From: Clostridium scatologenes
GTDB lineage: Bacteria > Bacillota > Clostridia > Clostridiales > Clostridiaceae
DNA length: 64,000 nucleotides
NCBI RefSeq assembly: GCF_000968375.1
Contig: NZ_CP009933.1
Coordinates: forward strand, 1,054,001-1,118,000
Reading direction: 5' to 3'
How positions within the stretch are numbered: the first letter of the stretch is position 1; every line of letters begins with the position of its first letter. The notes under the pieces were generated by a model, which was not told the origin of the DNA, made no database searches, and saw nothing but the letters and a program-made list of their open reading frames with translations. Positions 24,692 to 34,201 of this stretch are shown piece by piece. A program made the position numbers and the translations under genes.

Positions 24692-24724
24692 CTTCATAAA
24701 ATCTTCATAAGAAAAGTGTACAAT
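24692..24724 (+). promoter_or_regulatory. Direct repeats and -10 box upstream of the NlpC/P60 gene
   Basis: CTTCATAA occurs at 24692-24699 and again at 24703-24710, exactly 11 bp apart, followed 8 nt later by TACAAT (24719-24724), a good -10 box. Two hexamer-like repeats one helical turn apart at the -35 position are typical of OmpR-family response regulator sites. The regulator is not identifiable from sequence; a wall-stress or phosphate regulator would make sense for a cell-wall hydrolase. Confidence 0.4.
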
Positions 24725-24801
24725 ATAGCCTAGTCTTAGTATTCTTCAAAAATAATAAAACAGAATTTGGTTGATGAGGATATATTTAAGTTAGGAGTGA
24801 T

Positions 24802-25860
24802 ATGTTGAATAAGATATTGAAAAAGATTATAGCAGCAGGTGTATTAACATTAATAACTAGTAGCCCAGTAATGGCAGAACCTTCTTCAACTAATGGAAGT
24901 AATTCTAAACAACAAGTTGAAAGTATAGAAATGAACATTGAAAAATTAGATAACCAAATAGAAGAAACTATGAGTAAAGTAGATAAAAGTAGTAAGGAAA
25001 TATTAAAAGTTCAAAATGACATAGAAAGTGTGTTCTCTGAACTTGATAAATCTAAGAATGATATGAAAAATTTCCAAGATTTATTTAATAAAAGAATGAG
25101 AGCAATTTACATAAGTGGTTCTAATGGATATGTTGATATGCTTATAGAAGCTGATAGTTTTGGTGATTTTCTATCAAGAATTGATACAGTTAAAAGAATT
25201 ATTAGTTTTGATAATAGGATTATATCAAAATATAAGGCAAAGCAAGTTGATATTGCTAAAAAGAAGGACAAGTTAACTGATGAAAACAGTAGGTTGTTTG
25301 CTTTAAAATCTGATAATGAGAAAAAATTAAATCAACTTAATTCAGAAAAAAGTAATCAGAAAAAATTACTTGAAGAAGCTAAAAAACAAGAAAAGCTATA
25401 TGCTAATACTGAGCAGGCACAAGTGAGTACTGCAGTGAAACAAGTATCAGATATAAGAAGCGCAGCTCCAAGGCTATCTAGAGGAACAACAACTACGACT
25501 AATGCTAGCAGTAATAATGTTATTGCATATGCTTCCAATTTCCTAGGTACACCATATGTTTGGGGTGGAACTTCTCCAAGTCCTGGCTTTGATTGTTCTG
25601 GTTTTACTCAATATGTGTATGCACACTTTGGAGTATCTTTAGGGAGAACAACCTATGATCAAATAAATGATGGTAGTGAGGTATCTAGAGATCAATTACA
25701 ACCAGGAGATCTAGTATTCTTTGGTACCAGAAGCAATCCTCATCATATGGGTATTTATGTGGGGAATGGTGCCTATATACATGCCCCTCATACAGGAGAT
25801 GTAATTAAGATATCACCAATGAGTAGAAATGATTATATAACAGCTAGAAGAGTAAATTAG
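24802..25860 (+). CDS. Secreted NlpC/P60 peptidoglycan hydrolase
   Basis: 352 residues. Signal peptide 1-25 (ending SSPVMA-E), a long coiled-coil region (36-205) with a helical break SGSNGYVDMLIEADSFGDFL, a Ser/Thr linker (218-238) and a C-terminal NlpC/P60 domain (239-352) with FDCSGF (Cys265), HHMGIYVG (His315) and YIHAPH (His327), the catalytic triad. It is a D,L-endopeptidase of the CwlO/PcsB layout, in which the coiled coil controls activity. TAGGAGTGAT precedes ATG. A strong hairpin (25933-25976) follows. Confidence 0.9.
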   Translation: MLNKILKKIIAAGVLTLITSSPVMAEPSSTNGSNSKQQVESIEMNIEKLDNQIEETMSKVDKSSKEILKVQNDIESVFSELDKSKNDMKNFQDLFNKRMRAIYISGSNGYVDMLIEADSFGDFLSRIDTVKRIISFDNRIISKYKAKQVDIAKKKDKLTDENSRLFALKSDNEKKLNQLNSEKSNQKKLLEEAKKQEKLYANTEQAQVSTAVKQVSDIRSAAPRLSRGTTTTTNASSNNVIAYASNFLGTPYVWGGTSPSPGFDCSGFTQYVYAHFGVSLGRTTYDQINDGSEVSRDQLQPGDLVFFGTRSNPHHMGIYVGNGAYIHAPHTGDVIKISPMSRNDYITARRVN

Positions 25861-25932
25861 GTTAACAAAAACAAAACATTTTAAATATCTAGTAATTGAA
25901 AAATAAAAGTTAATAGAACTTGAAAAGTTTAT

Positions 25933-25976
25933 AAAGCTGTGAAATTAAAAATAATATATTTAATTTCATAGCTTTT
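25933..25976 (+). terminator. Hairpin after NlpC/P60 gene
   Basis: AAAGCTGTGAAATTAAA pairs with TTTAATTTCATAGCTTT with one bulge, 8-nt loop. Stem is long but the T-tail is short. Confidence 0.65.
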
Positions 25977-26204
25977 GCTTATGAAAATTTTAAACATAAA
26001 ATTAGAAATAGGATGAAATTTATGGAAAATAATAAAAACAAGGTTTATAATACAAGTATAATAATGCGTATTAAAAGTTTTGAGCTGTATAGCTTAAAAT
26101 TAAGTTAATAAAATAGAAGTTATTTAATTATGTTTTGAATTTAAATTTATAGAAACGATATAAACTGTAAGATTAGATAAATATACAGAGTAGGAGGAAG
26201 AGCT
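25977..26204. other. Upstream region of LRR protein gene
   Basis: Part of a 344-nt gap that also holds the terminator. The rest is AT-rich spacer; no repeat, small gene or riboswitch was recognised. Confidence 0.35.
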
Positions 26205-28256
26205 ATGATTAAAAAATTTAGACTATTCATTATATTAGGCATTATATGTACAAGCCTGTTTTTAACCAATACTGTTAAAGCCGCAAAATTTATTGATGAT
26301 CAGACAGTAGACTCTAATAAAACTTGGACTTTAAAATTTACTAGAGAAGTTGGATTTGATGATCTGACTAAAAATAGTATTACTGTAACTGATAATAAGG
26401 GAAATAAAGTAGATACAGAAATTAAACAAGGTCAGGATACTAAAACACTTTTAGTAACAGCTCCACAAGGTGGTTATACACCAGGAAAAAATTATACATT
26501 AAATATTGGAGTTAATGCACATTCAAAATCAGGGAAACCACTAAAAAATGAGTATAAACTTCATTTCAATATTAAAAGTAGCTATGTAATTACTTTTAAA
26601 AGCAACAATTTAGAAAAAGTAATAAGAAATAGCATAAATAAACCTATAGGAGATATTTATAAAAGTGATGTTGAAAATATTACAAGCTTAGATGTTTCTA
26701 GCAGTAATATAGATGATATTACTGGAATAGAAAATTTAACTAATTTACAGATTCTTAATTTATCACAAAATCATCTAAGCCATGTAAGTGTACTAAGGTA
26801 TTTACCTTATTTACGAGATTTGGATTTATCACAAAATGAAATAAGTGATATTAATGAATTAAGAGGATTAAACAATTTGTACTATCTTAATTTAAATAAC
26901 AATGAAATAAGCGATATAAGTGAATTGAAATATTTTACTTATCTACATATGCTCTTACTAAATGCTAATGAAATAGTAGACATAGAACCACTACAAGGCC
27001 TTACTAATTTACAGCAGCTTTCTTTAAAAAACAATAGAATTAGCAGTATAATTGCATTAAGAGGATTGACTAATTTAAATCTTCTTTACCTGGGGCAAAA
27101 TAAAATTTTAGATTATAGTCCTACAAGAGCATATTACAATAAAATTCTCAATAAGGATTTTGATTTAATAGATTGTACTGATGATAATGTAGTAATTTTT
27201 AAGGATAGAAATTTAGAGAAAGCAGTAAGAAGTGAAATAAATAAGCCGTCAGGAGATATTTATAAAAGTGATGTTGAAAGAATTGTGTCTTTAAAGCCTT
27301 ATGCCGAGGGAATACAGGATATTAGTGGAATAGAAAATTTAATTAATTTACAGTTCCTTGATTTATCGCAAAGTAAGATAAATGATATAAGTGAATTGAA
27401 AAATTTAAGTAAGCTTCAAACTCTTTTGCTTAATGACAATGAAATAAGTGATATAGGATCTTTACAGAATTTAACTGATCTAAAGCAGCTTGATTTAGAA
27501 GATAATAGAATTAGTGATATAACTCCATTACAATATCTAAGTGATTTGAGTGAACTTTCTTTAAAGAATAACAGAATTACAAATATAAGTAGATTAAAAT
27601 GGTTAACTAATTTAAAGACTCTTTATTTGTCTAAGAATCAAATATCAGATTATAGTCCTGTAAAAGGATATTATGATAATCTTATAGATAAAGATTTTAA
27701 TATGTCAGATTCTACTGATTCAAAGGATATAGTTATATTTAAAGATGAGAATTTAGAAAAAGCAGTAAGAGATAAGATAAATAAGGAAACGGGAGATATT
27801 TATATAACAGATGTTAAAAATATTATATCTTTAAATGCTTCACATAAGAATATAAAAGAAATCAGTGGAATAGAAAATTTAACAAGTTTGCAAACCCTTG
27901 ATTTAGGAAATAATCAAATTACTGATATAAGCGTATTAAGTAGTTTAACAAATTTGGAAATGCTAAACTTAAGTTATAATGAATTTAGTGACATAAGTAA
28001 GTTAAAAGGATTAACCAAATTGGAGACTCTTAATTTGAAAAGTAATGAAATTCAGGATATAAGTGCTATACAAATATTAAACAATTTAAAATCTCTTAAT
28101 TTGTCTAATTGTAAAATAAGCAATATAAATTCACTTAAAGGGTTAAATAATTTAAAAACTCTTTGGTTAAATAACAATGAAATAAGCGATTCTGATAAAG
28201 AAGCACTAAAAGATGCATTATCAAATTGCAATATTTATTATGACAGTGAATTTTAA
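26205..28256 (+). CDS. Secreted leucine-rich-repeat protein with three LRR modules
   Basis: 683 residues. Signal peptide 1-26 (TVKA-AKF), an SbsA/Big_5-like Ig domain (27-125) with NSITVTDNKGN and YTPGKNYTLNIG, then three tandem modules starting about 126, 328 and 508. Each has the cap V(I)xFKxxNLEKA(V)R and GDIYxSDV followed by 4-6 internalin-type 22-residue repeats (LxxLxxLxLxxNxIxDIxxL). There is no LPXTG or membrane anchor. A role in surface binding is inferred. Ribosome site TAGGAGGAAG. The two spacer lengths of about 202 and 180 residues suggest duplication of a whole module. Confidence 0.85.
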   Translation: MIKKFRLFIILGIICTSLFLTNTVKAAKFIDDQTVDSNKTWTLKFTREVGFDDLTKNSITVTDNKGNKVDTEIKQGQDTKTLLVTAPQGGYTPGKNYTLNIGVNAHSKSGKPLKNEYKLHFNIKSSYVITFKSNNLEKVIRNSINKPIGDIYKSDVENITSLDVSSSNIDDITGIENLTNLQILNLSQNHLSHVSVLRYLPYLRDLDLSQNEISDINELRGLNNLYYLNLNNNEISDISELKYFTYLHMLLLNANEIVDIEPLQGLTNLQQLSLKNNRISSIIALRGLTNLNLLYLGQNKILDYSPTRAYYNKILNKDFDLIDCTDDNVVIFKDRNLEKAVRSEINKPSGDIYKSDVERIVSLKPYAEGIQDISGIENLINLQFLDLSQSKINDISELKNLSKLQTLLLNDNEISDIGSLQNLTDLKQLDLEDNRISDITPLQYLSDLSELSLKNNRITNISRLKWLTNLKTLYLSKNQISDYSPVKGYYDNLIDKDFNMSDSTDSKDIVIFKDENLEKAVRDKINKETGDIYITDVKNIISLNASHKNIKEISGIENLTSLQTLDLGNNQITDISVLSSLTNLEMLNLSYNEFSDISKLKGLTKLETLNLKSNEIQDISAIQILNNLKSLNLSNCKISNINSLKGLNNLKTLWLNNNEISDSDKEALKDALSNCNIYYDSEF

Positions 28257-28310
28257 AAAGCTTGAACTATGTTAGTTTAAAATTAAATATTCATTTAATG
28301 ATATATGTTT

Positions 28311-28345
28311 GAAAACCATTTTGAAGTAATGTTCAAATGGTTTTC
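28311..28345 (+). terminator. Hairpin after LRR protein gene
   Basis: GAAAACCATTT pairs perfectly with AAATGGTTTTC across a 13-nt loop; modest T content follows. Confidence 0.6.
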
Positions 28346-28480
28346 AATTCTAAATATTAGTATTTTGCTTTTTTATAATTTTTGAACAATTCTAATAAAT
28401 CGCCATAATATATAAAGGATTTACATGGAATATGTAGAATATTAGCATTAAGAATAATTAATTAATTGGAGGAAATGTAA

Positions 28481-29587
28481 ATGAAAAAGTTGTATAAAGA
28501 AATGATAGATCTTTTGAATAAAAAGGAAAGCTTTGTACTTGCAACTATTTTTGATAAAACTGGTTCGGCACCACGTACTGCTGGAGCTAAAATGGTAGTA
28601 CATGAAGATGGCTCAATTGTAGGTACTATAGGAGGAGGGCGGTTGGAAGCAAATGCTATAAATCTTGCACTGGAAGCATTTAAAACTAGAGAAACAAAAA
28701 TGCAGTCATTTGATTTAACTAATAAAGATGTAGACGAAATGGATATGATTTGTGGTGGAAAAGGTGAAGTGTTAATAGATTTTATTGATATTCATGATGA
28801 AAATAACAAATTGGTTTATGAAGCTGCACAAAAAATTCAAGAGAATAGAGAAAAGGCTTGGCTTATTACAATTTTAGATAAGGATTCTACTGAAAATGGT
28901 CTTAGAAGACAACAGTGCATAGTAAAACCAGACAAAACTCTTATTGGCAGCATTGATTGTGATCCATATATTCTAGAAAAGCTTATAGCTGGTCCAGCTA
29001 AAATATCTATTCATGCTGAAGTAATAGATAATCAACGTTTTTTAGTAGAGCCTTTAAGGCCAGCAGGCACAGTGTATATCTTTGGTGCAGGCCATGTATC
29101 TCAAAGAATTGCACCTTTATGTGAAACTGTAGGATTTAAAACTGTAGTATTAGATGATAGAGAAGAGTATGCTAATCGCAAAAGATTTTCAGAACCTACA
29201 GAACTTATGGTAATTGATTCTTTTAATAAATTACCTGATTTACATATTAATGAGGATAGTTACTTAGTAATTGTATCTAGAGGACACCTTTATGATAAGA
29301 TTGTTTTAGAACAAGTACTTAGAAGTGATGCAAGATATATTGGTATGATAGGAAGTCGAAGTAAAAGAGATAAAATTTACAATGGATTGCTTAGCAAAGG
29401 ATATACAGAAGAAGAGATTAAGCGAGTTTACTCACCAATTGGAACTAGTATATGTGCTGAAACACCTGAAGAAATTGCAGTAAGTATTGTAGGTGAATTG
29501 ATTAAAGTTAGGGCAGAAGGGGAAAATGCAGGTACTAAGAAAAAAGGCAGCGGTTCTGGAGGTTGTTGTCATTTAAAGGATGAGTAA
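28481..29587 (+). CDS. xdhC: XdhC/CoxI family molybdoenzyme maturation protein
   Basis: 368 residues. The XdhC_CoxI domain is seen at the start (FVLATIFDKTGSAPRTAGAK and GTIGGGRLEANAI), then DMICGGKGEVLIDF, and the Rossmann domain from about 197 with VYIFGAGHVSQRIAP, VVLDDREEYANRKRF, VIVSRGHLYD and YIGMIGSRSKRDKI. Such proteins sulfurate and insert the molybdenum cofactor of xanthine dehydrogenase-type enzymes. No hydroxylase gene is adjacent. The end, GSGSGGCCHLKDE, adds a flexible Gly/Ser linker and a Cys pair. Start with TTGGAGGAAATG. Function is well supported; partner enzyme unknown. Confidence 0.85.
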   Translation: MKKLYKEMIDLLNKKESFVLATIFDKTGSAPRTAGAKMVVHEDGSIVGTIGGGRLEANAINLALEAFKTRETKMQSFDLTNKDVDEMDMICGGKGEVLIDFIDIHDENNKLVYEAAQKIQENREKAWLITILDKDSTENGLRRQQCIVKPDKTLIGSIDCDPYILEKLIAGPAKISIHAEVIDNQRFLVEPLRPAGTVYIFGAGHVSQRIAPLCETVGFKTVVLDDREEYANRKRFSEPTELMVIDSFNKLPDLHINEDSYLVIVSRGHLYDKIVLEQVLRSDARYIGMIGSRSKRDKIYNGLLSKGYTEEEIKRVYSPIGTSICAETPEEIAVSIVGELIKVRAEGENAGTKKKGSGSGGCCHLKDE

Positions 29588-29593
29588 TAAAAT

Positions 29594-29667
29594 AACTTCT
29601 TCTAAGACTCAGATGTAGAGAGGTATTCCTCACAAGCAAACTTCACCTGAGTCTAAGAATCACTTGA
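29594..29667 (+). repeat. Dispersed repeat, part A only
   Basis: AACTTCTTCTAAGACTCAGA at the left and TGAGTCTAAGAATCACTTG at the right form an imperfect hairpin, homologous to 1215-1287 over its whole length. It begins 7 nt after the xdhC stop codon, in the same orientation as copy 1, but without part B. May act as the 3' structure of the xdhC transcript. Confidence 0.75.
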
Positions 29668-29743
29668 TTATTATATTTGATATTTATATAAATATTTATA
29701 ATTTTCAAAGAGGAATACTTTTATGATTTTGTCAGAAATTTAA

Positions 29744-31105
29744 TTAATCAAGTTCTATAGGTAATGAAATTATAACCTGTCCGCCGCCATTGTTTACATC
29801 ATTTTGTATATTAAGCTTACCATTATGAGCTTTAATTACTTTATTTGCAAAGGATAATCCAATACCATAATGGCCTGTTTGGCTTCGGCTCTTATTATCA
29901 GTGTAGAATAATTCTGTAGCTTTTTTTAATGCTTCAGGAGAAAAACCATCTCCAGAATCGGTAATTATGAAATAAGCTAAATTATCCTTTAAATAAGTAT
30001 CTAAAGTTAATACATCTTTAGTGTATTCAATGGCATTTATAATAATATTCATGAATGCACGTTTCATTGACATACAATCAATATTGAACATTAATTCATT
30101 AGGTATCTTGTTATTAAAATTAAAACCAATATTGCTGTTTCCAATAGAGGAAAGCGTATCTTTTTCAATTATGTTTAAAAATTCATTTATAGTAACCTTT
30201 TCTTTATGTAGTACAAAAGTTTCATCATTTTTAGATGCATCAATTAAAAACTGGGTATAATGTTCTATTTCACCTGTTGCTTCCATAATTTCATTTATGA
30301 AATCTAATGCTTTTTCATCTTTTTGTGTAAGATTTAGTAGTTCTGCATTTCCTTTGATAACAGTAATAGGTATCTTAATATCATGGGCTAGTGCACTAAT
30401 TTGTTCTCCCTTGTTCTTTTCCTGTTCAAATTGAATTGTTAAAGATTTTTTTAAACTATACCGTAAACTATCCAAGGAATCCATAACCCTTTGATGCTCT
30501 ATAAAGTATACATTTTGAACTTCAAAATCTAGATCTTGTTTTTCAATTTTTTCAGTAACATAGCTGAATTTGCTCAATTCATTTTTTATTCTATTTGAAA
30601 ACTGTAAAGAAAGAATGTATAGCGCAGTTAATAAGATGATAATAAAAAGTACTAGTAGAGCTATTTCAGGATAAGGCACCAATTTTCTAAGTATAGGATT
30701 TTTAAATTGAACAACTAATTGATAATGTATTATGCAGTATTCTTTTGATCGGTCAATTACCTCATAAACATTAATTCCAATTTGAGGGTCCTTAACGCTT
30801 AATTTAGCTTTTTTTATTTCTGAGTCACTCATACTGCCTTTCTTTACATTTAAAGTTTGTTTGTCCAAAATAATATAGTTTAAGTTTTCTGGTATTAAGT
30901 TAGAAGTTACTTCTTTAGCATTTTTTATGTTTTCTTTAGATTTTTCTACCATCTGTTGTGAATAATTAGAAGGTAGAAGTATGTGTGAATTTATCATATA
31001 ACTAAAAATAAGAAAAATGGCTAATAATGACGATATAAAACAAAATGATATTTTAAAAATGAATTTAATAACATATGCTTGCATAGATGTTTTTTTTATT
31101 TCCAC
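29744..31105 (-). CDS. Sensor histidine kinase of LanFEG module
   Basis: 453 residues from GTG 31105. TM1 about 15-38, an extracytoplasmic domain of about 105 residues, TM2 about 147-170, then HisKA with SALAHDIKIPIT (His241) and an HATPase domain with NIIINAIEY, DSGDGF and GHYGIGLSFANK. The LAHDIKxPxT phosphoacceptor is typical of kinases for lantibiotic immunity (SpaK/CprK group). The GTG start is preferred because GGGGGG lies upstream, and it overlaps the end of the response regulator gene by 10 nt. An ATG at 31084 is an alternative. It is expected to sense cationic peptides and phosphorylate the adjacent regulator. Confidence 0.85.
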   Translation of the reverse strand: MEIKKTSMQAYVIKFIFKISFCFISSLLAIFLIFSYMINSHILLPSNYSQQMVEKSKENIKNAKEVTSNLIPENLNYIILDKQTLNVKKGSMSDSEIKKAKLSVKDPQIGINVYEVIDRSKEYCIIHYQLVVQFKNPILRKLVPYPEIALLVLFIIILLTALYILSLQFSNRIKNELSKFSYVTEKIEKQDLDFEVQNVYFIEHQRVMDSLDSLRYSLKKSLTIQFEQEKNKGEQISALAHDIKIPITVIKGNAELLNLTQKDEKALDFINEIMEATGEIEHYTQFLIDASKNDETFVLHKEKVTINEFLNIIEKDTLSSIGNSNIGFNFNNKIPNELMFNIDCMSMKRAFMNIIINAIEYTKDVLTLDTYLKDNLAYFIITDSGDGFSPEALKKATELFYTDNKSRSQTGHYGIGLSFANKVIKAHNGKLNIQNDVNNGGGQVIISLPIELD

Positions 31106-31758
31106 ATGTATCCAACCCCCCAAACTGTTTCAATAGGAGAGCAATCAAATTTTTTAAACTTATTACGAATTAATCTTATATATTCAGTGATTACTGAGAA
31201 TTGAGTATCACTACCAAGGTCATAAATTGATTCGAAAATTGCCTGCTTTGTAAATACTTTTCCGCGATTTAATGCTAAATATTCACAAATGTTATACTCA
31301 TTTTTAGTGAAATTAATAGTATTACCCCCAATGCTGATTTCCTTTTTATCAAAATCAATTGTAATATTTTCATATATTAATTTTCTAGTAGATTTTCCCC
31401 GATTTTGACTCCTAAGATATGCGTCAACACGAGCGTTGAGCTCCATTACTCCAAAAGGTTTGGATATATAATCATCGCCACCAAGAGTTAAGCCTTTAAC
31501 AATTGCAGATTCTTCTGTTTTTGCTGTTAAAAAAATAATTGGAGAATCTATTGAATTACGTATTTTTTCACAAAGTTTAAATCCATCTATTCCTGGCATC
31601 ATTACATCCAGTAAAATTAAATCATATTCACAAAAGTTTCCTATAGGAGTATTTTCTGCATTTTGCAATGTAACTACTTCATGATTATTAATTTCTAAGG
31701 CATTTTTTATTAATTTTAAAATTCGTTTATCATCGTCTACAGCTAAAATTTTTGCCAT
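31096..31758 (-). CDS. OmpR-family response regulator of LanFEG module
   Basis: 220 residues. Receiver with acidic DDD (8-10), phospho-acceptor Asp51 in LILLDVMMPG, Lys in ISKPFG, followed by an OmpR winged helix (about 125-220) ending VWGVGYMW. Start ATG with AGAAGGATGTG. It overlaps the kinase gene. It should activate the ABC transporter genes encoded 200 nt downstream on the same strand (33485-34201 and beyond). Confidence 0.9.
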   Translation of the reverse strand: MAKILAVDDDKRILKLIKNALEINNHEVVTLQNAENTPIGNFCEYDLILLDVMMPGIDGFKLCEKIRNSIDSPIIFLTAKTEESAIVKGLTLGGDDYISKPFGVMELNARVDAYLRSQNRGKSTRKLIYENITIDFDKKEISIGGNTINFTKNEYNICEYLALNRGKVFTKQAIFESIYDLGSDTQFSVITEYIRLIRNKFKKFDCSPIETVWGVGYMWK

Positions 31759-31960
31759 GTTTTCACATCCTTCTATATTTTTAGTTAATAGTTAAGAGTG
31801 AATAATTAATAGTTAATGTAAATTTTTTTCATTACACTACAAAAAATCATCCTTCACTATTAGTTCTTAACTTGCGTAGCAATGTGCTTATATTAAGTCA
31901 AAATTTTGTATGTGTGAAAATTGAGTGAAACTACATAGAATTTATTTTACTAAATTTTAG

Positions 31961-32722
31961 TTACTTCTGTCTACCTTCCCAAAAGTGAAATGAAAAAACA
32001 TAAATGGTAATGCAGCAAATCGTCATTGCTGTCATAAAGGTTAAACCTGTATTTAATTCACTATAGGTATAAGCTGACAGTACTTCTCCTGAAACTTTAA
32101 ATTGAAATTTAAGTATAAAGTTTACAATTCGCATAGGCCATACCCAGGGCAAGAACATCCAGACACTATCTCCTTGACCTGTAGAGGCTAGAGCAGCAAT
32201 GATTAAACCAGCAAATCCAGTGACAATACAAACCCCAGTACTAAAATGGTAGGCCAAAGCTAAATATAAAGTGTAAAGAAAAATAACACTTAAAAATATG
32301 AAAAAACCTGTTTTAAAATATAAAAGATAATTAATGTTATTTACATGTATTATACATTTCATTGATATTATAAATAATATAATTGCTAAATATACAGACG
32401 CTAAACTCATGGTAAGAAGCATACACAATTGACTCACAAAGGTAGTTGTCTTACGAGGTAGTTTGCTGAGCATTATTTGACAGTGTCCAGCTTGTTTTTC
32501 TTGATCTGCAATTAATCCGCAAAGGACTGCAGCAATTAATGGAAAGAAAAAAACAATTATTTTAAAGAAATAATCAAATAAAGCTAAATCATTTAATTTT
32601 CCAAATCTATAAAAAGTCATAAAAATAACTAAGAGAAAAGGCAATATAATATGCGTCCATAGAAAAACACCATGTTTATTTTTTAAAAATTCTGCTTTAT
32701 AACTGTGCCAAAATGTAATCAT
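31961..32722 (-). CDS. LanG/MutG-type lantibiotic-protection permease
   Basis: 253 residues, six membrane helices (about 22-42, 50-70, 93-115, 127-150, 160-180, 222-242) and the motif VWMFLPWVWPMRI typical of the G subunit. The ATG at 32722, one base after the TAG of the previous gene, follows GTGAGGT and is preferred to the 32737 start. With its two neighbours it would expel lantibiotics or other cationic peptides from the membrane. It is the last gene of the ABC operon. Confidence 0.8.
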   Translation of the reverse strand: MITFWHSYKAEFLKNKHGVFLWTHIILPFLLVIFMTFYRFGKLNDLALFDYFFKIIVFFFPLIAAVLCGLIADQEKQAGHCQIMLSKLPRKTTTFVSQLCMLLTMSLASVYLAIILFIISMKCIIHVNNINYLLYFKTGFFIFLSVIFLYTLYLALAYHFSTGVCIVTGFAGLIIAALASTGQGDSVWMFLPWVWPMRIVNFILKFQFKVSGEVLSAYTYSELNTGLTFMTAMTICCITIYVFSFHFWEGRQK

Positions 32723-32723
32723 A

Positions 32724-33485
32724 CTAACATACCTCACTTTTACTAAATGAATAACTTGTAATAAGGACTAATATAAAAAACAACAAAATGCTTAATACAA
32801 TTCCAACTGGAATAACTGAAGAATTTAATAATGGGCTATTTGAATCTAGTGGTAAACAATTAGGATGTAAGTGTAGTAATGGACATTGTAATCTAAGAGG
32901 TATACTCCATGGGAATAACCACCATAAAGAAGAAGGAGCTCTGCTTGCACCAAGTTCCAAATTAGCACCATAAGTTAATACTAATAAGATGAAAAAGTTT
33001 ATTTTTCTACTTAACCATAAGCATAATGGAATTTGCCAAAGTGATGTAATCCAGCTTATGATAATTGATATAAGACAATTATAAAATGGAACAACACTTG
33101 CTTCTGTACTGGTAAATGCAATATTTAATATAGTTGTAAGTAGTCCTAAAAATAGGGAAGCTATTAATGTAAAAAATGATAAAATTGCAATTTTAGCTAT
33201 CCAGCTTTTCTTTAAATCCATTGGAAAAGAAAAAATGGTTTTATAGCCTGTACTGTTTTGCTCAATTTTATGAAACATACCTGTAAGAAAAACAACTAAA
33301 AGTGGCATCCAGGATAATGACCAATGATTTATTGAAGTAAAAGCAGATTTACTAGTAAAATATCCAAAGCCTAAAAAGTCAAAAATAAGAGCAAGGCTTA
33401 CACATAACATTGGTATAGAAATTAATAGTTTACGAAGTATAGTTTTTTTAGTTTTTAAATTTTCAGAAATTAAATATTTAATCAT
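32724..33485 (-). CDS. LanE/MutE-type lantibiotic-protection permease
   Basis: 253 residues, six membrane helices; family motifs INHWSLSWMPLLVVF, SLWWLFPWSIPLRLQCPLL and HPNCLPLDSNSPLL near the end, as in MutE/EpiE proteins. It overlaps the ATPase gene by one base (TAATG), showing translational coupling. Together with the ATPase and the G subunit it forms the exporter. Function is expected at the cytoplasmic membrane. Confidence 0.85.
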   Translation of the reverse strand: MIKYLISENLKTKKTILRKLLISIPMLCVSLALIFDFLGFGYFTSKSAFTSINHWSLSWMPLLVVFLTGMFHKIEQNSTGYKTIFSFPMDLKKSWIAKIAILSFFTLIASLFLGLLTTILNIAFTSTEASVVPFYNCLISIIISWITSLWQIPLCLWLSRKINFFILLVLTYGANLELGASRAPSSLWWLFPWSIPLRLQCPLLHLHPNCLPLDSNSPLLNSSVIPVGIVLSILLFFILVLITSYSFSKSEVC

Positions 33486-34201
33486 TATATAATTCCTCTC
33501 TTTTTTCTAGTTTCGAGTTCAACGTCCATAAATAAGGCTTCTAAATCTTCACCAGGATTGATTTTGCTTTGGTAGCCTAAAATACCATGACTCATAATTC
33601 CCACATACTCTATAACCTGTTCTACTTCAGCTAAAATGTGACTGGATAAAATTACTGTAATTCCTTGCTCTGGAAAAGATTTTATTAATTTTCGCAGGTC
33701 TTGAATTCCTATAGGATCTAAGCCATTAGTAGGTTCATCTAAAATCAATAATTTTGGATGGTTTAAAATTGCAATAGCAATACCTAAACGTTGTTTCATT
33801 CCCATAGAGAAATTTTTAGCTTGTTTATCGTAAGTATCTGTCAAATCTACAATTTTTAATACTTCACGGATACGCTTATCTGATAACCCTAAAAGAGTAG
33901 TATGAACCTTTAAATTTTCTTTTGCAGTTAAGTTACCATAAATAGGTGGCTGTTCAATTAAAGAACCTATATCTTTTAAATCATTACGATTCCATTTATG
34001 GCCATCAAATATAATTTCACCTGAAGTGGGCTTTAACAATCCTGTTATCATTTTTAGTGTGGTAGATTTTCCAGCTCCATTAGCGCCTAAGAGTCCATAA
34101 ATGTGATTTTTAGGAATTGAAATGGAAAGAGAATTTACTGAATATTCCTTTTTGAATTTTTTTGTTAATTTTTCAGTTTGTAATAAATAATTTTCTTGCA
34201 T
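33485..34201 (-). CDS. LanF-type ATPase of peptide-protection ABC exporter
   Basis: 238 residues. Walker A GANGAGKST (39-47), an E-loop in SLIEQPPIYGN in place of the usual Q-loop glutamine, signature FSMGMKQRL, Walker B LLILDEPTNGLDP, D- and H-loops with LSSHIL. The E-loop is diagnostic of the LanF/BcrA group. Start with AAGGAGCGTTAATT. First gene of a three-gene operon divergent from the Yip1 gene; regulated very probably by the two-component system encoded next to it. The C. difficile CprABC-CprRK system has the same parts. Confidence 0.9.
   Translation of the reverse strand: MQENYLLQTEKLTKKFKKEYSVNSLSISIPKNHIYGLLGANGAGKSTTLKMITGLLKPTSGEIIFDGHKWNRNDLKDIGSLIEQPPIYGNLTAKENLKVHTTLLGLSDKRIREVLKIVDLTDTYDKQAKNFSMGMKQRLGIAIAILNHPKLLILDEPTNGLDPIGIQDLRKLIKSFPEQGITVILSSHILAEVEQVIEYVGIMSHGILGYQSKINPGEDLEALFMDVELETRKKRGII

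Noticed and set aside
31760..31960. Repeated AATAGTTAA words between regulator and permease genes
   Set aside because: Short AT-only words in an AT-rich genome; spacing is irregular, so no operator is claimed.
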